40,090 nucleotides of DNA from Clostridiales bacterium (GCA_004556925.1 SFFI01000017.1:1-40090); one strand, 5' to 3'. Shown: positions 8,269 through 17,034, counted from the first letter of the stretch. The notes: generated from the sequence alone by a model not told the origin. Program-made: numbers and translations.

Positions 8269-9759
8269 CTAGTTCTGCAACTGTTCTTTGACCTGGTAAG
8301 TCATGTCGGGGTCCAGAGGATAGATAGGACGTGGGACATGCTGGTAGGGCAAAGTGACTAAATCCTCATTGGTACTGCCTGGGCTTAAGGCCATGATGCT
8401 CCTAGTTGCTATCTCGGAATGCTCAGGCGTGAGATAGCCCAGTTTAACCACGACCAGACAAGCCTTTTGGGGATCTCTGCCGAGATCATAGAAGAGGCCA
8501 GTACCTGTGTAACCAATATGTTTTTCCGCTAAGACGATATCCACATTGCCCGTGCGGAAGAGGGCAACATCCGAGGGATGGCCGAAGCCTTCCCAGTTAG
8601 GAATATAAGCCATAACCTTACCTGTGCAGGTTAAGGGTTGGCTGGTTTGCTGATCAAAGCTGGCGCCAAAAGTCAGTTCCACTTCTTCGCCAACCCGGCC
8701 CTGGAGCGCCTTTGTGGCGATAGGGTCATATATGCCACCGAATAAGGCGGGTTCAGGTAGTTGGACGGTCCGGGGGTCTGCGAGCAGCAGGCCTAGGAGA
8801 TGGGTGACGTCAGAGGAAGAACCAGCAGTGGGGTTATCCCCAGAGTCCGAGATGTAGACTGGCCCGGCTTGACCTTGGTCAAGTGCGGTAAAGGCTACAT
8901 CTAGGGCCTCTTGGCAGGGATAGCTTTCAGTTTGAAAGCAGAACTTTGTCCGGGTTTTCCAGAGTAAATCTGCCAGGTACAGGGCTTCTTCATTGGCCTG
9001 GTCCTGGCTTTCTGCCAAAACGTAGACCCCGGCTCCGCTTTCGCTGTTATCAGACCAGGGAAAGCCCATCAGGTAAGAGGAGGCCAAAATGCCGGGTGCG
9101 GCTTCGCGTTCCCGGAGGTGAGCCATTAATCCCTTCATAGGCTCCACCATCGTGGAGGATTTTTCCCCGGCAATCAGGAGGGGAACCTTGACCCAGGCGT
9201 GGAAATCTGCCTTGCCCTCCAAGGCGTGCAAAAGCAGGCGGGCAGCGTGGGCCCCAGTCTCATATTGGTCAATATGAGGGGCGCACTTATAGGCGACAAA
9301 GCCATCGGCGTGCTGGACCATTTTTTCCGTCATGGTAGTGTGCGTGTCTAAGGCACAATAAATGGGCTTATCGGGGAAGAGCTGGCGCAGTTCCTCTAGG
9401 AAGGGGCCTTCTGCCTCGCCAAAATCTTTTATCCGCATGGACCCATGCAAGGCTAGACACAGGCCGTCAATGCCCTTCGCTTTTTCCTGGGCGGCTTGGT
9501 CCAGGATAGCGGCCTTTTGTTTAAGATAAAAATCCCGGTCCACTTCGCCGTTAGGAACTGCGGATACAGACCTTGTAGGGACCAGCTCACAGCCGGCAGC
9601 TTCCAGGGTTTCCACAATCCCACAAACGGAATTGTTGTGGGGCAGATTGTGAATCATGTCTTGGCCTACACGGACGCGGAAGTCATGTTCCCCTGCCGTA
9701 ATAGGGTTAAAAGAGTTTGATTCATGGTGCATAGAAGCCAGTAAGATACGTTTTTTCAT
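8269..9759 (-). CDS. M81-family metallopeptidase (MlrC / microcystinase C-like)
   Basis: 496 residues with the conserved opening RILLASMHHESNSFNP, then GLCLALHGSM, ALDTHTTMTEKM and the metal-site-like APHIDQYETG, followed by the MlrC C-terminal domain with YISDSGDNPTAGSSSD and FGHPSDVALFRTGN. MlrC of Sphingomonas degrades linearised microcystin products; most relatives have unknown physiological substrates and often lie beside Dpp/Gsi-type transporters. No signal peptide is seen, so it probably acts in the cytoplasm on the imported ligand. The gap to the ROK gene is 15 bases, and GGAG precedes the start. Family assignment is firm; the substrate is not known. Confidence 0.88.
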   Translation of the reverse strand: MKKRILLASMHHESNSFNPITAGEHDFRVRVGQDMIHNLPHNNSVCGIVETLEAAGCELVPTRSVSAVPNGEVDRDFYLKQKAAILDQAAQEKAKGIDGLCLALHGSMRIKDFGEAEGPFLEELRQLFPDKPIYCALDTHTTMTEKMVQHADGFVAYKCAPHIDQYETGAHAARLLLHALEGKADFHAWVKVPLLIAGEKSSTMVEPMKGLMAHLREREAAPGILASSYLMGFPWSDNSESGAGVYVLAESQDQANEEALYLADLLWKTRTKFCFQTESYPCQEALDVAFTALDQGQAGPVYISDSGDNPTAGSSSDVTHLLGLLLADPRTVQLPEPALFGGIYDPIATKALQGRVGEEVELTFGASFDQQTSQPLTCTGKVMAYIPNWEGFGHPSDVALFRTGNVDIVLAEKHIGYTGTGLFYDLGRDPQKACLVVVKLGYLTPEHSEIATRSIMALSPGSTNEDLVTLPYQHVPRPIYPLDPDMTYQVKEQLQN

Positions 9760-9774
9760 GATGCATTCTTCTCC

Positions 9775-10962
9775 TTATGAGGCCCAACGTGCCAGTAAAG
9801 TCTTCATGGCCAGGTCCGCCAGGCCAGACAGGCTGGCCTGGTCACCCAGGGTAGAAATTGTGATTTTTAACTGGGTCCGCTCATTTTCTGCGGCAAGTTT
9901 TTTGAGGGTTAAATCAATGTATTGTGCAAAGGGCTGGTAGGACGGGTCCAGGACAATATGGTCAATATCCAGGAGTAAAGACAGGTTGTAGAGGAAAATG
10001 CCCAGGCTCTCCCCCATACTCTGGGACAGGAGGTGGGCCGTGGAATCTCCCATTTTCCAAAGATTATAAAAATCTTGGTAGGTCAGCGGACTATCGTGTC
10101 CGCTCAGGTCGCCCTTGCCTTCCAGCTTCTGCCGGTTGAGTTCCTTGAGTAGGACCCGGATACTGGCTCTGGAGGCGAAGGGAATATAATCTGCATCGAC
10201 ACAGGATATGGCCTGGGTATCGTTTTTGAAGAGGGCAGGTAAGCCCGCCAGGAGGAGGTTGGAGATTTCCCCTGCGCTGCCCGAACTTCCTAGGTAGAGT
10301 TCGCCATTAAGAATAAGGCCTAAACCCAAGCCGCTACCTCCAGCCACGTAGACCAGATTTTTTTGCCCGTCCAGTTTGAAAATATATTCTCCCCAGGCGG
10401 CTGCATTCACGTCGTTATAAAAGAAAGTCTCCAGGCCGTAGTGGCCGGCTAGTTCATGACATAAACCGGGTAAATCCCACTGGGCATAATAGCCGTCTGT
10501 GTAAAAACTTTGGCCAAGGCGGTCCACAATACCAGGAGCAGCCACCGCAAGCAGGGCGAGGTCCTCAGGGACCAACTGGTGATTGCCTAAGATTTTCTCG
10601 CCCCCCGCCACTAATTGTGCTTTCAAACGATCCTGGCTGGTGTTTTCATCAAAAGACAAGGGGACTTGCGCTAGGGGGACACCGTAGAGGTCGGTCAAGG
10701 CCAGACGGGGCTGGACCTGGCCAAAATCAAGTAAGAGCAGGTAGCGGAAGTCCGCACAAAAGGATAAGATGGTTCGCTTCCGTCCTTGCCCCGGTTGGTC
10801 TGCCTCACCCAATTCACAGCAAATACCCTCTGCTAGCAAATCGTTAATATGCTTGCTGATGGTAGACTTACTCACGCCCAGATCCTCAGCTAGATCCACC
10901 CGGCTCAAGCCCGACTGACTATAGAGGCGGTTGAGAATCTGCCAGCGGCTGGACCTGGTCAG
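9775..10962 (-). CDS. ROK-family transcriptional regulator (NagC/XylR type)
   Basis: An N-terminal winged helix-turn-helix (SRVDLAEDLGVSKSTISKHINDLLAEGI) is joined to a ROK sugar-kinase-like domain with FFYNDVNAAAWGEY and VAGGSGLGLGLILNGELYLG. The usual zinc-binding cysteine cluster of ROK proteins is not evident. The start is uncertain. The first conventional codon is TTG at 10906-10908, but it has no ribosome binding site and would remove helix 1. The frame stays open upstream, with CTG at 10960-10962 just after AAAGGAT and ATT at 10999-11001 farther up. The added residues (SSRWQILNRLYSQSG) look like the normal first helix of ROK regulators, so the CTG was preferred. It leads the operon and lies next to clustered TTTGCT/AGCAAA boxes, so autoregulation and sugar-responsive control are likely. 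Confidence 0.82.
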   Translation of the reverse strand: MTRSSRWQILNRLYSQSGLSRVDLAEDLGVSKSTISKHINDLLAEGICCELGEADQPGQGRKRTILSFCADFRYLLLLDFGQVQPRLALTDLYGVPLAQVPLSFDENTSQDRLKAQLVAGGEKILGNHQLVPEDLALLAVAAPGIVDRLGQSFYTDGYYAQWDLPGLCHELAGHYGLETFFYNDVNAAAWGEYIFKLDGQKNLVYVAGGSGLGLGLILNGELYLGSSGSAGEISNLLLAGLPALFKNDTQAISCVDADYIPFASRASIRVLLKELNRQKLEGKGDLSGHDSPLTYQDFYNLWKMGDSTAHLLSQSMGESLGIFLYNLSLLLDIDHIVLDPSYQPFAQYIDLTLKKLAAENERTQLKITISTLGDQASLSGLADLAMKTLLARWAS

Positions 10963-11046
10963 GTTATCCTTTAGGTAATTTGTCTGATCTTGACTAGTAA
11001 TTGTGTTTCCGTCTCCCTCACGCTAATCTTCATCGAGCTAAAGTGT

Positions 11047-11074
11047 AGCATAGAATTTTGCTGTTGTTAAGCAA
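11047..11074 (-). promoter_or_regulatory. Candidate promoter of the ROK / peptide-transport operon
   Basis: Read on the minus strand, TTGCTT (11069-11074) and TATGCT (11047-11052) are spaced by 16 bases. Both hexamers are imperfect. The promoter overlaps the TTTGCT-N7-AGCAAA dyad at 11057-11075, which suits repression by the first gene product. Confidence 0.45.
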
Positions 11075-11159
11075 ATTTTTGAGCAAGGTGCTAGAATTAT
11101 ATGGTAGCAAATGAATATGTATGTGAAGTACTTATAAATTTGCTTTAAGATAGTTTGCT
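11057..11159. promoter_or_regulatory. Clustered TTTGCT/AGCAAA boxes, candidate ROK operators
   Basis: In the divergent ROK/cutC interval the hexamer TTTGCT or its complement occurs at 11057-11062, 11070-11075, 11106-11111, 11139-11144 and 11154-11159. The first two form a dyad with a 7-base centre over the minus-strand promoter. The last two flank or overlap the candidate cutC promoter. Regular recurrence between a regulator gene and its neighbour is the usual arrangement of operators, but binding is inferred. Confidence 0.45.
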
Positions 11160-11167
11160 GATAGAAT
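11140..11167 (+). promoter_or_regulatory. Candidate cutC promoter
   Basis: TTGCTT (11140-11145) and TAGAAT (11162-11167) with a 16-base spacer, 31 bases ahead of the cutC start. Moderate matches to sigma-A hexamers; the region is AT-rich, so other registers are possible. Confidence 0.35.
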
Positions 11168-11198
11168 TATTAAAATACCTAACAGAAAGGAAAACGAT

Positions 11199-11942
11199 AT
11201 GACACACATTCTTCTAGAAATTTGCTGCGGTTCTGCAGATGACGTCTTAGCAGCTAAAGCGGCAGGGGCTGACCGGGTAGAACTCAACTCCTCCATGTTC
11301 CTAGGTGGTATTACCCCTAGCATTGGCGAGGTCAGGGTGGCCCGCCAAACGGGCCTGCCCATTATGGCCATGGTCCGCCCCCGGTCAGGAGGCTTTTGCT
11401 ATACAGACGCAGAATTCCAAACCATGCTGTATGACGTAGACGCCTTGCTAGAAGCGGGTGCGGATGGGATCGTTTTCGGTATTCTTACCCTGGACGGCCA
11501 GGTTGACCTAGAGCGCTGTAAGATTTTACGGGACCGTATAGGAGCCCATACAGCTGTCTTCCACCGGGCTTTTGATGTGGTACCTGACTGGCGGGCCAGC
11601 ATGGACCAGTTGGTAGACCTGGGGATTGACCGTATTTTGACTTCTGGACAATGCCCTTCTGTACGTGATGGTAGCAAAACAGTGGCCGAAATGATCGCTT
11701 ATGCAGACGACCGGCTAGAAATCCTGCCAGGTGCGGGTATTACCCTGCAAAATGTCCATGACGTCATCCGGGAGACAGGGACCAAGCAGATTCATATCGC
11801 CCTGAACCAGGTCCGCCAAGATCCCTCAACCAACCAAAACCAATCCATCTACTTTGGCGGTGCCCTCTATCCGCCTGAGAATCAGTTTGAAATAGCTGAC
11901 CGTGAAAAAATCCACGCCCTACGGCAGATGATAAATGCCTAA
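11199..11942 (+). CDS. cutC: CutC family protein (copper homeostasis protein CutC)
   Basis: 247 residues, the usual length of this TIM-barrel family. Recognisable blocks are EICCGSADDVLAAKAAGADRVELNS at the start (CxS pattern), GGITPSIGE, MVRPRSGGFCYTDAEF, DGIVFGILTLDG, VFHRAFDVVPDW and ILTSGQ. CutC was linked to copper tolerance in E. coli, but its biochemical role remains unsettled. AAAGGA sits eight bases before the ATG. The gene stands alone between the divergent ROK operon and a terminator, so it is not clearly part of either neighbour's function. Confidence 0.92.
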   Translation: MTHILLEICCGSADDVLAAKAAGADRVELNSSMFLGGITPSIGEVRVARQTGLPIMAMVRPRSGGFCYTDAEFQTMLYDVDALLEAGADGIVFGILTLDGQVDLERCKILRDRIGAHTAVFHRAFDVVPDWRASMDQLVDLGIDRILTSGQCPSVRDGSKTVAEMIAYADDRLEILPGAGITLQNVHDVIRETGTKQIHIALNQVRQDPSTNQNQSIYFGGALYPPENQFEIADREKIHALRQMINA

Positions 11943-11947
11943 GCAGA

Positions 11948-11982
11948 AAGGAGGCTGCCCATCCAGGGTCAGCCTCTTTTTT
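11948..11982 (+). terminator. Rho-independent terminator after cutC
   Basis: GAGGCTG (11951-11957) pairs with CAGCCTC (11970-11976), followed by six T residues at 11977-11982. It separates cutC from the rho promoter that begins 18 bases later. Confidence 0.88.
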
Positions 11983-12000
11983 CGCAATTTCCTCAAAGAA

Positions 12001-12030
12001 TTGACATCCTAATTTTTTTCCCTATATAAT
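12001..12030 (+). promoter_or_regulatory. Consensus sigma-A promoter of rho
   Basis: Perfect TTGACA (12001-12006) and perfect TATAAT (12025-12030) with an 18-base spacer. The predicted start leaves a leader of roughly 75 bases before the rho ATG. Confidence 0.88.
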
Positions 12031-12112
12031 GCTCAGGTATTATCTTATTTTTTATATCCCCTAGATACGGAGATTCCCTGCTTACTAAACAATTGTTGAG
12101 GAGAGTTACTGC

Positions 12113-13849
12113 ATGGCGTCAAAATTTGAGGGCAAAACTAAGGCCGATTTAGTTGCGATCGCACGCATTTCCGGCCTACTCAAGACTACTGTTTCCCAAA
12201 AAATGTCTAAGGCTGAACTGTTAGCCTTTTTAGAAGAGGCAGAAAAGCAAAATCATCTGGCAGAAAATATCACAGATGAGCTAAAAACTGCTTCTGAGCC
12301 CCCCAAAGAGCCAAAAGACAAAGCTCCGGAGCGCAACAAGCAGGCCAACTATCATGAGGCTAGCCGTAAAAATAATAAGGCCAACCGCTATCATAAAAAT
12401 AATGCTGATACTAAAGATGAGCGTACGAGCAAGTCTAGCAGCAAGTGGGATAAAAACCGCAGTGATGAAGGCAAGGCCAATAAGAACGGTAAAAATGGGT
12501 CTTGGTCTGGAAATAAAAAGTCTTACGAGGGCAAGTCAGCTTCCAAGCGGAAAGACCAGGAAAATGACCTGGAAATCGCTGACCTAGACCAGGCCCCCTT
12601 GCGCGAACACCAACCTGAGGATGAGGCCTACCAGGACGACCAGCCCAGTAAGGACAAGAATGACCGGGAAATCTATTCCGGCATTCTGGAAATTATGCCG
12701 GATGGTTACGGTTTTATCCGGATTGAAAATTATATTCAAGGCCCTAACGATCTCTACCTGCCTCCACAATATATTCGCCGTTTTAAGCTGAGAAATGGGG
12801 ACCATGTCTCAGGCCCCTGCCGTCAGCAGCGGGACAATGACCGCTATCCTGCCCTTTACTATCTCACGGAAGTGAATGGCCTACCACCAGACCAGATGAT
12901 TAACCGGCCGCACTTTGAGCGCCTGACGCCTATCTATCCAGATGAGCGCTATGTCTTGGAAACGGGTCGGTCGGAAATTTCCTGCCGAATTATCGACCTG
13001 GTTTCTCCTATCGGTAAGGGCCAGCGTGGCATGATTGTATCTCCACCCAAGGCCGGTAAAACCGTGCTCCTGAAGAAGATTGCCAATGCCATTACCCAAA
13101 ATAGTCCAAAGACGAAACTCTTTGTCCTCTTAATTGATGAGCGCCCAGAAGAAGTGACGGATATGCAACGGTCCATCAAGGGGGAGGTTGTCTATTCCAC
13201 CTTTGATAAGAGTCCAGAAAACCACGTAAAAATTACCGAGTTGGTCTTGGAACGGGCCAAGCGTTTGGTTGAACTCGGTGAAGATGTGGTGATCCTCTTG
13301 GATTCCATCACCCGGATGAGCCGGGCCTATAACTTGACGATCAATCCTACGGGGCGGACCCTTTCCGGTGGTCTGGATCCCGGTGCTCTGTATGGCCCTA
13401 AGCGCTTTTTTGGTGCGGCCCGTAACATTGAAAATGCCGGCTCCTTAACCATTATTGCTACCGCCTTGGTAGAAACCGGATCTCGCATGGATGAGGTCAT
13501 CTTTGAAGAGTTTAAGGGTACCGGTAATATGGAAGTTTATCTGGACCGCAAACTCGCCGAAAAACGCATTTTCCCCGCCATCGACCTCATCCGGTCTGGA
13601 ACCCGTCGGGAAGACCTTCTGCTTTCGCCTCAAGAATTGGATGCGGTTTGGGGCATCCGCAAGGCCTTTAGCCACCTGGAAACCAATACGGTCACGGAAA
13701 GCATTATCAGCCTCATGCTCAAAACCAAGAACAACGAGCAGTTTGTCTCCTCTATTAATGTGTCCATCAATGACCAACAGCTCTTTGGTGACCTTCGGGC
13801 AGGGCTTTCTAACGGTAAGTCCCCAGGGAGTCAAGCAGTACTGAACTAG
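12113..13849 (+). CDS. rho: Transcription termination factor Rho with a long basic insert
   Basis: 578 residues, against about 420 in E. coli. Order: a Rho_N helical domain (residues 5-43), a low-complexity Lys/Asn/Arg/Ser/Asp-rich segment (about 50-185), the RNA-binding cold-shock-like domain (GILEIMPDGYGFIR, about 190-255), then the RecA-like hexameric ATPase. Walker A is SPPKAGKT (about 310-317), Walker B region LFVLLIDERPEE, then VILLDSITRMSRAYN and the Q/R-loop area GGLDPGALYGPKRFFGAARN, all intact. Rho is an RNA-dependent ATPase that ends transcription of untranslated RNA. GAGGAGA lies eight bases before the ATG. The insert is the only unusual part; similar extra basic segments occur in Rho of high-GC Gram-positives and some other Gram-positive anaerobes. 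Confidence 0.97.
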   Translation: MASKFEGKTKADLVAIARISGLLKTTVSQKMSKAELLAFLEEAEKQNHLAENITDELKTASEPPKEPKDKAPERNKQANYHEASRKNNKANRYHKNNADTKDERTSKSSSKWDKNRSDEGKANKNGKNGSWSGNKKSYEGKSASKRKDQENDLEIADLDQAPLREHQPEDEAYQDDQPSKDKNDREIYSGILEIMPDGYGFIRIENYIQGPNDLYLPPQYIRRFKLRNGDHVSGPCRQQRDNDRYPALYYLTEVNGLPPDQMINRPHFERLTPIYPDERYVLETGRSEISCRIIDLVSPIGKGQRGMIVSPPKAGKTVLLKKIANAITQNSPKTKLFVLLIDERPEEVTDMQRSIKGEVVYSTFDKSPENHVKITELVLERAKRLVELGEDVVILLDSITRMSRAYNLTINPTGRTLSGGLDPGALYGPKRFFGAARNIENAGSLTIIATALVETGSRMDEVIFEEFKGTGNMEVYLDRKLAEKRIFPAIDLIRSGTRREDLLLSPQELDAVWGIRKAFSHLETNTVTESIISLMLKTKNNEQFVSSINVSINDQQLFGDLRAGLSNGKSPGSQAVLN

Positions 13850-13881
13850 GGGACAATATGCTGGGCGTATGTCTCGAGAAG

Positions 13882-15132
13882 CTAGGCATATGACCCGAGG
13901 AAGGTCTTAAGCTGCGGCATAATCGCCTCGGCCTCTCGTTGCCCCTGGTCCAAATATTTCTGCATGAGTTCGCGGGATCGGTTCATCATATTCACTTCAA
14001 CCTTGGCCTGAGGGTAGATAAGGAAGAAGCGGTCAGGATGCGCTTGGGCGAGTTTTTCGAGTTCTTCAATAAACGCGTTATAGCGCATTTCTTGCTGTAA
14101 GAGGGTCTTAGCAAAACGAGGATATTTCCGGTAGACCGTAGTAACCGCCTTCTGCATGCTGAGGGTGAACTCCTCCTTGCGGAAACCTTCCTGCCGGGTA
14201 AGAATGACCACAATTTTTTGGTAACCATCCTCTATGGCCTTGGTATACAAGATAGGTTCTGCCACTCCCCCGTCCATATAATAGTGGTCACCGATCTTCG
14301 TAGGTGCGGAAACGAGCGGTAGGGTAGAGGAGGCGACGGCAGCCAGCTGAATATCCTGGCAGTCGCTCTTACTAAAGCGAACAGCTTCTCCGGTCTCTAT
14401 ATCTGTGGCATTACAAACAAACTCACTAGGATTGGCCATAAAAGCGTCTAAGTCGAAAGGCTCTAACTTATCGGGGGCACCTGCGAACATAAAGTCAAAA
14501 TTAATCCATGACTTGTCCTTGACCAAACTTTCCAGGTTACCGATATATTCCCGGTCTTCAATCAAATCGACCATGAGCCGGCGGGCTCGCTCCAGCTGAC
14601 CCGATAAATAGGCTAGGCCGCTAAGTGAGCCAGCCGACACCCCCATGACACAGTCAAAATGCAGGCCTGTCTGATCCAGAGCATTCAGGACCCCCAAGCT
14701 GTGCACACCCCGCAAGGAACCGCCCTGGATGACCAAGCAAGAACCCCGGGGTTTAATCTCGTGGCATTGACAAAAGGCCCTGCTGGTCTGGAGAGCATCA
14801 GTAATTTCGACGCCTTCTAGATCCTTATCTGAAAGCGAATCCATGATCTTGTCCTTGGCTTCAATTAAGGCATCCTTAGTGTCTAAGAGGGTATCCTTGG
14901 CCTCTGCTAAACCATCCTTAGTAGCCTCGGCCAAGTTGTTCGCCAGGTCCGGCAGTTTTTGCATGAGTTCCTTGCCTATGTCCAAAGGAGAACTCGATTT
15001 AGTGACCTTGGGACCAGCGCCAGAGCCTTTCGGTATTGACTTCCCTGAAGTCCCCGCCCCTTTGACCCTAGGATCATGCTCCTGATCATTGCTCATATTT
15101 TTGCTCATGTTATTATCCATCTCCTTCCGCAT
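13882..15132 (-). CDS. Patatin-like phospholipase with an amphipathic heptad N-terminal extension
   Basis: 416 residues. The patatin core shows the oxyanion loop GGSLRG (137-142), nucleophile elbow GVSAG with S166, and the catalytic DGG with D287, so the Ser-Asp dyad is complete. Patatins hydrolyse acyl lipids; bacterial members are often uncharacterised esterases. The first 130 residues precede the core. A polar tail is followed at about 68-100 by repeats of seven (LAEAKDT, LLDTKDA, LIEAKDK), which form an amphipathic or coiled-coil helix that could bind membrane. No signal peptide is seen. The start is uncertain: ATG 15132, 15120 and 15108 are all in frame, and AAGGAG sits twelve bases before the last. 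The gene is convergent with rho and has its own candidate promoter. Confidence 0.85.
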   Translation of the reverse strand: MRKEMDNNMSKNMSNDQEHDPRVKGAGTSGKSIPKGSGAGPKVTKSSSPLDIGKELMQKLPDLANNLAEATKDGLAEAKDTLLDTKDALIEAKDKIMDSLSDKDLEGVEITDALQTSRAFCQCHEIKPRGSCLVIQGGSLRGVHSLGVLNALDQTGLHFDCVMGVSAGSLSGLAYLSGQLERARRLMVDLIEDREYIGNLESLVKDKSWINFDFMFAGAPDKLEPFDLDAFMANPSEFVCNATDIETGEAVRFSKSDCQDIQLAAVASSTLPLVSAPTKIGDHYYMDGGVAEPILYTKAIEDGYQKIVVILTRQEGFRKEEFTLSMQKAVTTVYRKYPRFAKTLLQQEMRYNAFIEELEKLAQAHPDRFFLIYPQAKVEVNMMNRSRELMQKYLDQGQREAEAIMPQLKTFLGSYA

Positions 15133-15176
15133 GCCTTCGTTCTTCGTGCTTCACTTTACACTTGTACTTGTAAGCC

Positions 15177-15182
15177 ATTATA
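15177..15182 (-). promoter_or_regulatory. TATAAT box upstream of the patatin gene
   Basis: A perfect minus-strand TATAAT lies 44 bases upstream of the patatin ATG. No good -35 hexamer stands at 16-18 bases, so this is a half-supported promoter. It would let the patatin gene be expressed apart from the ABC exporter operon. Confidence 0.35.
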
Positions 15183-15201
15183 ACGCCAGAGGCACAAGAG
15201 T

Positions 15202-17034
15202 TTAATGTGCAATGGACTTGGATTGCTCCTCGTACATCCTGGCGTAGATCCCGCCAAGGGCCATAAGGTCGGCATGCTTGCCAGATTCCTTGAGTTCACC
15301 CTTATCTAAGACGTAGATGGTATCTGCATCGCGGATGGTGGAGAGGCGGTGGGCGATGAGTAGGGTGGTCTGACCTTCCTGCAAACGTTCGATTCCTGCT
15401 TGAATCATGGCCTCCGTGGCGGAGTCAACATTGGAGGTGGCTTCGTCCAAAACGAGGATGTGGGGCTCTTGAGCGAGGGCTCGGGCAAAGGAGATCAGCT
15501 GGCGTTCCCCGGAGGAGAAGCCCAGTCCCTGCCGACTTACAGGACTCATGATGCCCTTTTCTAACCGATCTAAGAGGGCCGCACCTCCGACTTCCCGCAG
15601 GGCGGCCTCAGCTTTTGCGGGGCTGATATTTTCCTTATCCAGGCTGATGTTGGAATAGATTGTGCCGGAGAAGAGGAAGGGGTCTTGTAAGACAATAGCC
15701 ATTTGTTGGCGGAGGGCGGGCAGGGGCAGGGCCTCCAGGTTTTCACCGTCAATGAGGATCCTGCCCTTATCCAGGGGGTAAAAGCCAGCGAGCAGGTTCA
15801 TGATGGTAGACTTTCCAGAGCCTGTTGCCCCTACAAAGGCTGCGCTTTCTCCAGCTTTCACTTCAAAGCTCAGATTTTTAAGCACAGGTTCATCTTTGAG
15901 ATAAGAAAAATTAACTTGCTGAAAGGCAATTGTGCCTTGGACGGGGGCAAGTTCTCCCTCTTGATAGCTGACAAGGGGCTGGTCGAGCAGCTCAAAAATA
16001 TGGTCAGCTGCACCTAAAGACCGCTCCAAGCTGCCAATTCTTTGCAGGACAATATCAAACTGCTGGAAGAGCCGGCGCATGTATTCAATAAACACATAGA
16101 GGCTGCCCAAGGGGAGTTGGGTGTTACCCTGCAGGGAGGCATAGCCAAAATAGGCCAATATAGCCGCCATGGAGAGCCGGTTGAGGACACCTACAACATT
16201 GGAGGAGGAGTAGGAAAAGAGCTTGGTAAACTCATAATTGGTCTTAAAGTGCTGGTCATTCAGATCGGTGAACTGCTTGAGGACCCGGTCTTCCCGGCCC
16301 AGGCTTTGAATGATTTCCATCCCTTGGATATTTTCATTGAGTTGACTGTTGAGCTCGGATACTTCCTTACGGGCCAGGGTGCTGTAATGTGAAGACTTGC
16401 GCTTAAAGTCCTTAAATACCCAATAAAGAATTGGCAGGGGGATCAAGGCCATGAGGAAGAGGGTTTTATCCACGAAGAATAGGCTGATGAAGATGCCTAG
16501 GGCAAAGACCCCGGCAGAAATGAGCCGGGTGATGACCTGGGAAAAGAGCATCTGCAGGGCCTTGGTGTCGTTGGTGACTCGCGAAACCACCTTCCCTGCT
16601 GCGGTATGGTCGAAAAAGGAGAGGGGGAGCTTTTGCAAATGCTGGAAAACGTCCATTTGCACCAGGCGGCCGATATGGTTGGCCGCATACTGAAAGAGGT
16701 ATTGGCCAGCATATCCAATGGCTGAGGCGACAAGGATCACCAGGAAGTACAGGCCCAAGAGCTTAAAGTAATAAGCGAGGCCGCCGCCTTGAGACGCTAG
16801 GTTTTGACTCTGGCTGATGACCTGCTCATTGAGAATCTGGCCCACTAAGAGCGGAGCCGCCAGGTTGAGGGCTGTATCTATGCCATCCAAGCAGAGGGCA
16901 GGAATGAAAGATTTGCGCGCGCGCCAGGCGTAGGCAAACAGGCGTTGGTTCCGCTTTTTTGTCTTGGCCTTGGCCTCAGAAGTCTTTAAATTTTTAGATT
17001 CACTGTTCATATGTTTATAAATTATTTTACGCAT
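15202..17034 (-). CDS. ABC exporter half-transporter with catalytic glutamate (BmrD/YheH-like)
   Basis: 610 residues: a short basic cytoplasmic tail, a six-helix exporter domain (to about 335) with VSRVTNDTKALQMLF, and one nucleotide-binding domain. Walker A is AFVGATGSGKSTI, Walker B ILVLDEATSNVD (catalytic Glu present) and the H-loop LLIAHRLSTI. The signature is GFSSGERQ rather than LSGGQ. This pairs logically with the upstream gene, whose signature is canonical but whose Walker B glutamate is Asp. Together they give one normal and one degenerate ATP site, the BmrCD pattern of multidrug exporters. The gap between the two genes is 49 bases. Substrate is unknown; the nearby SCIFF peptide is one candidate. 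Confidence 0.88.
   Translation of the reverse strand: MRKIIYKHMNSESKNLKTSEAKAKTKKRNQRLFAYAWRARKSFIPALCLDGIDTALNLAAPLLVGQILNEQVISQSQNLASQGGGLAYYFKLLGLYFLVILVASAIGYAGQYLFQYAANHIGRLVQMDVFQHLQKLPLSFFDHTAAGKVVSRVTNDTKALQMLFSQVITRLISAGVFALGIFISLFFVDKTLFLMALIPLPILYWVFKDFKRKSSHYSTLARKEVSELNSQLNENIQGMEIIQSLGREDRVLKQFTDLNDQHFKTNYEFTKLFSYSSSNVVGVLNRLSMAAILAYFGYASLQGNTQLPLGSLYVFIEYMRRLFQQFDIVLQRIGSLERSLGAADHIFELLDQPLVSYQEGELAPVQGTIAFQQVNFSYLKDEPVLKNLSFEVKAGESAAFVGATGSGKSTIMNLLAGFYPLDKGRILIDGENLEALPLPALRQQMAIVLQDPFLFSGTIYSNISLDKENISPAKAEAALREVGGAALLDRLEKGIMSPVSRQGLGFSSGERQLISFARALAQEPHILVLDEATSNVDSATEAMIQAGIERLQEGQTTLLIAHRLSTIRDADTIYVLDKGELKESGKHADLMALGGIYARMYEEQSKSIAH

Noticed and set aside
13850..13881. 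Terminator between convergent rho and patatin genes
   Set aside because: No stem with a T run could be found in the 32-base gap.
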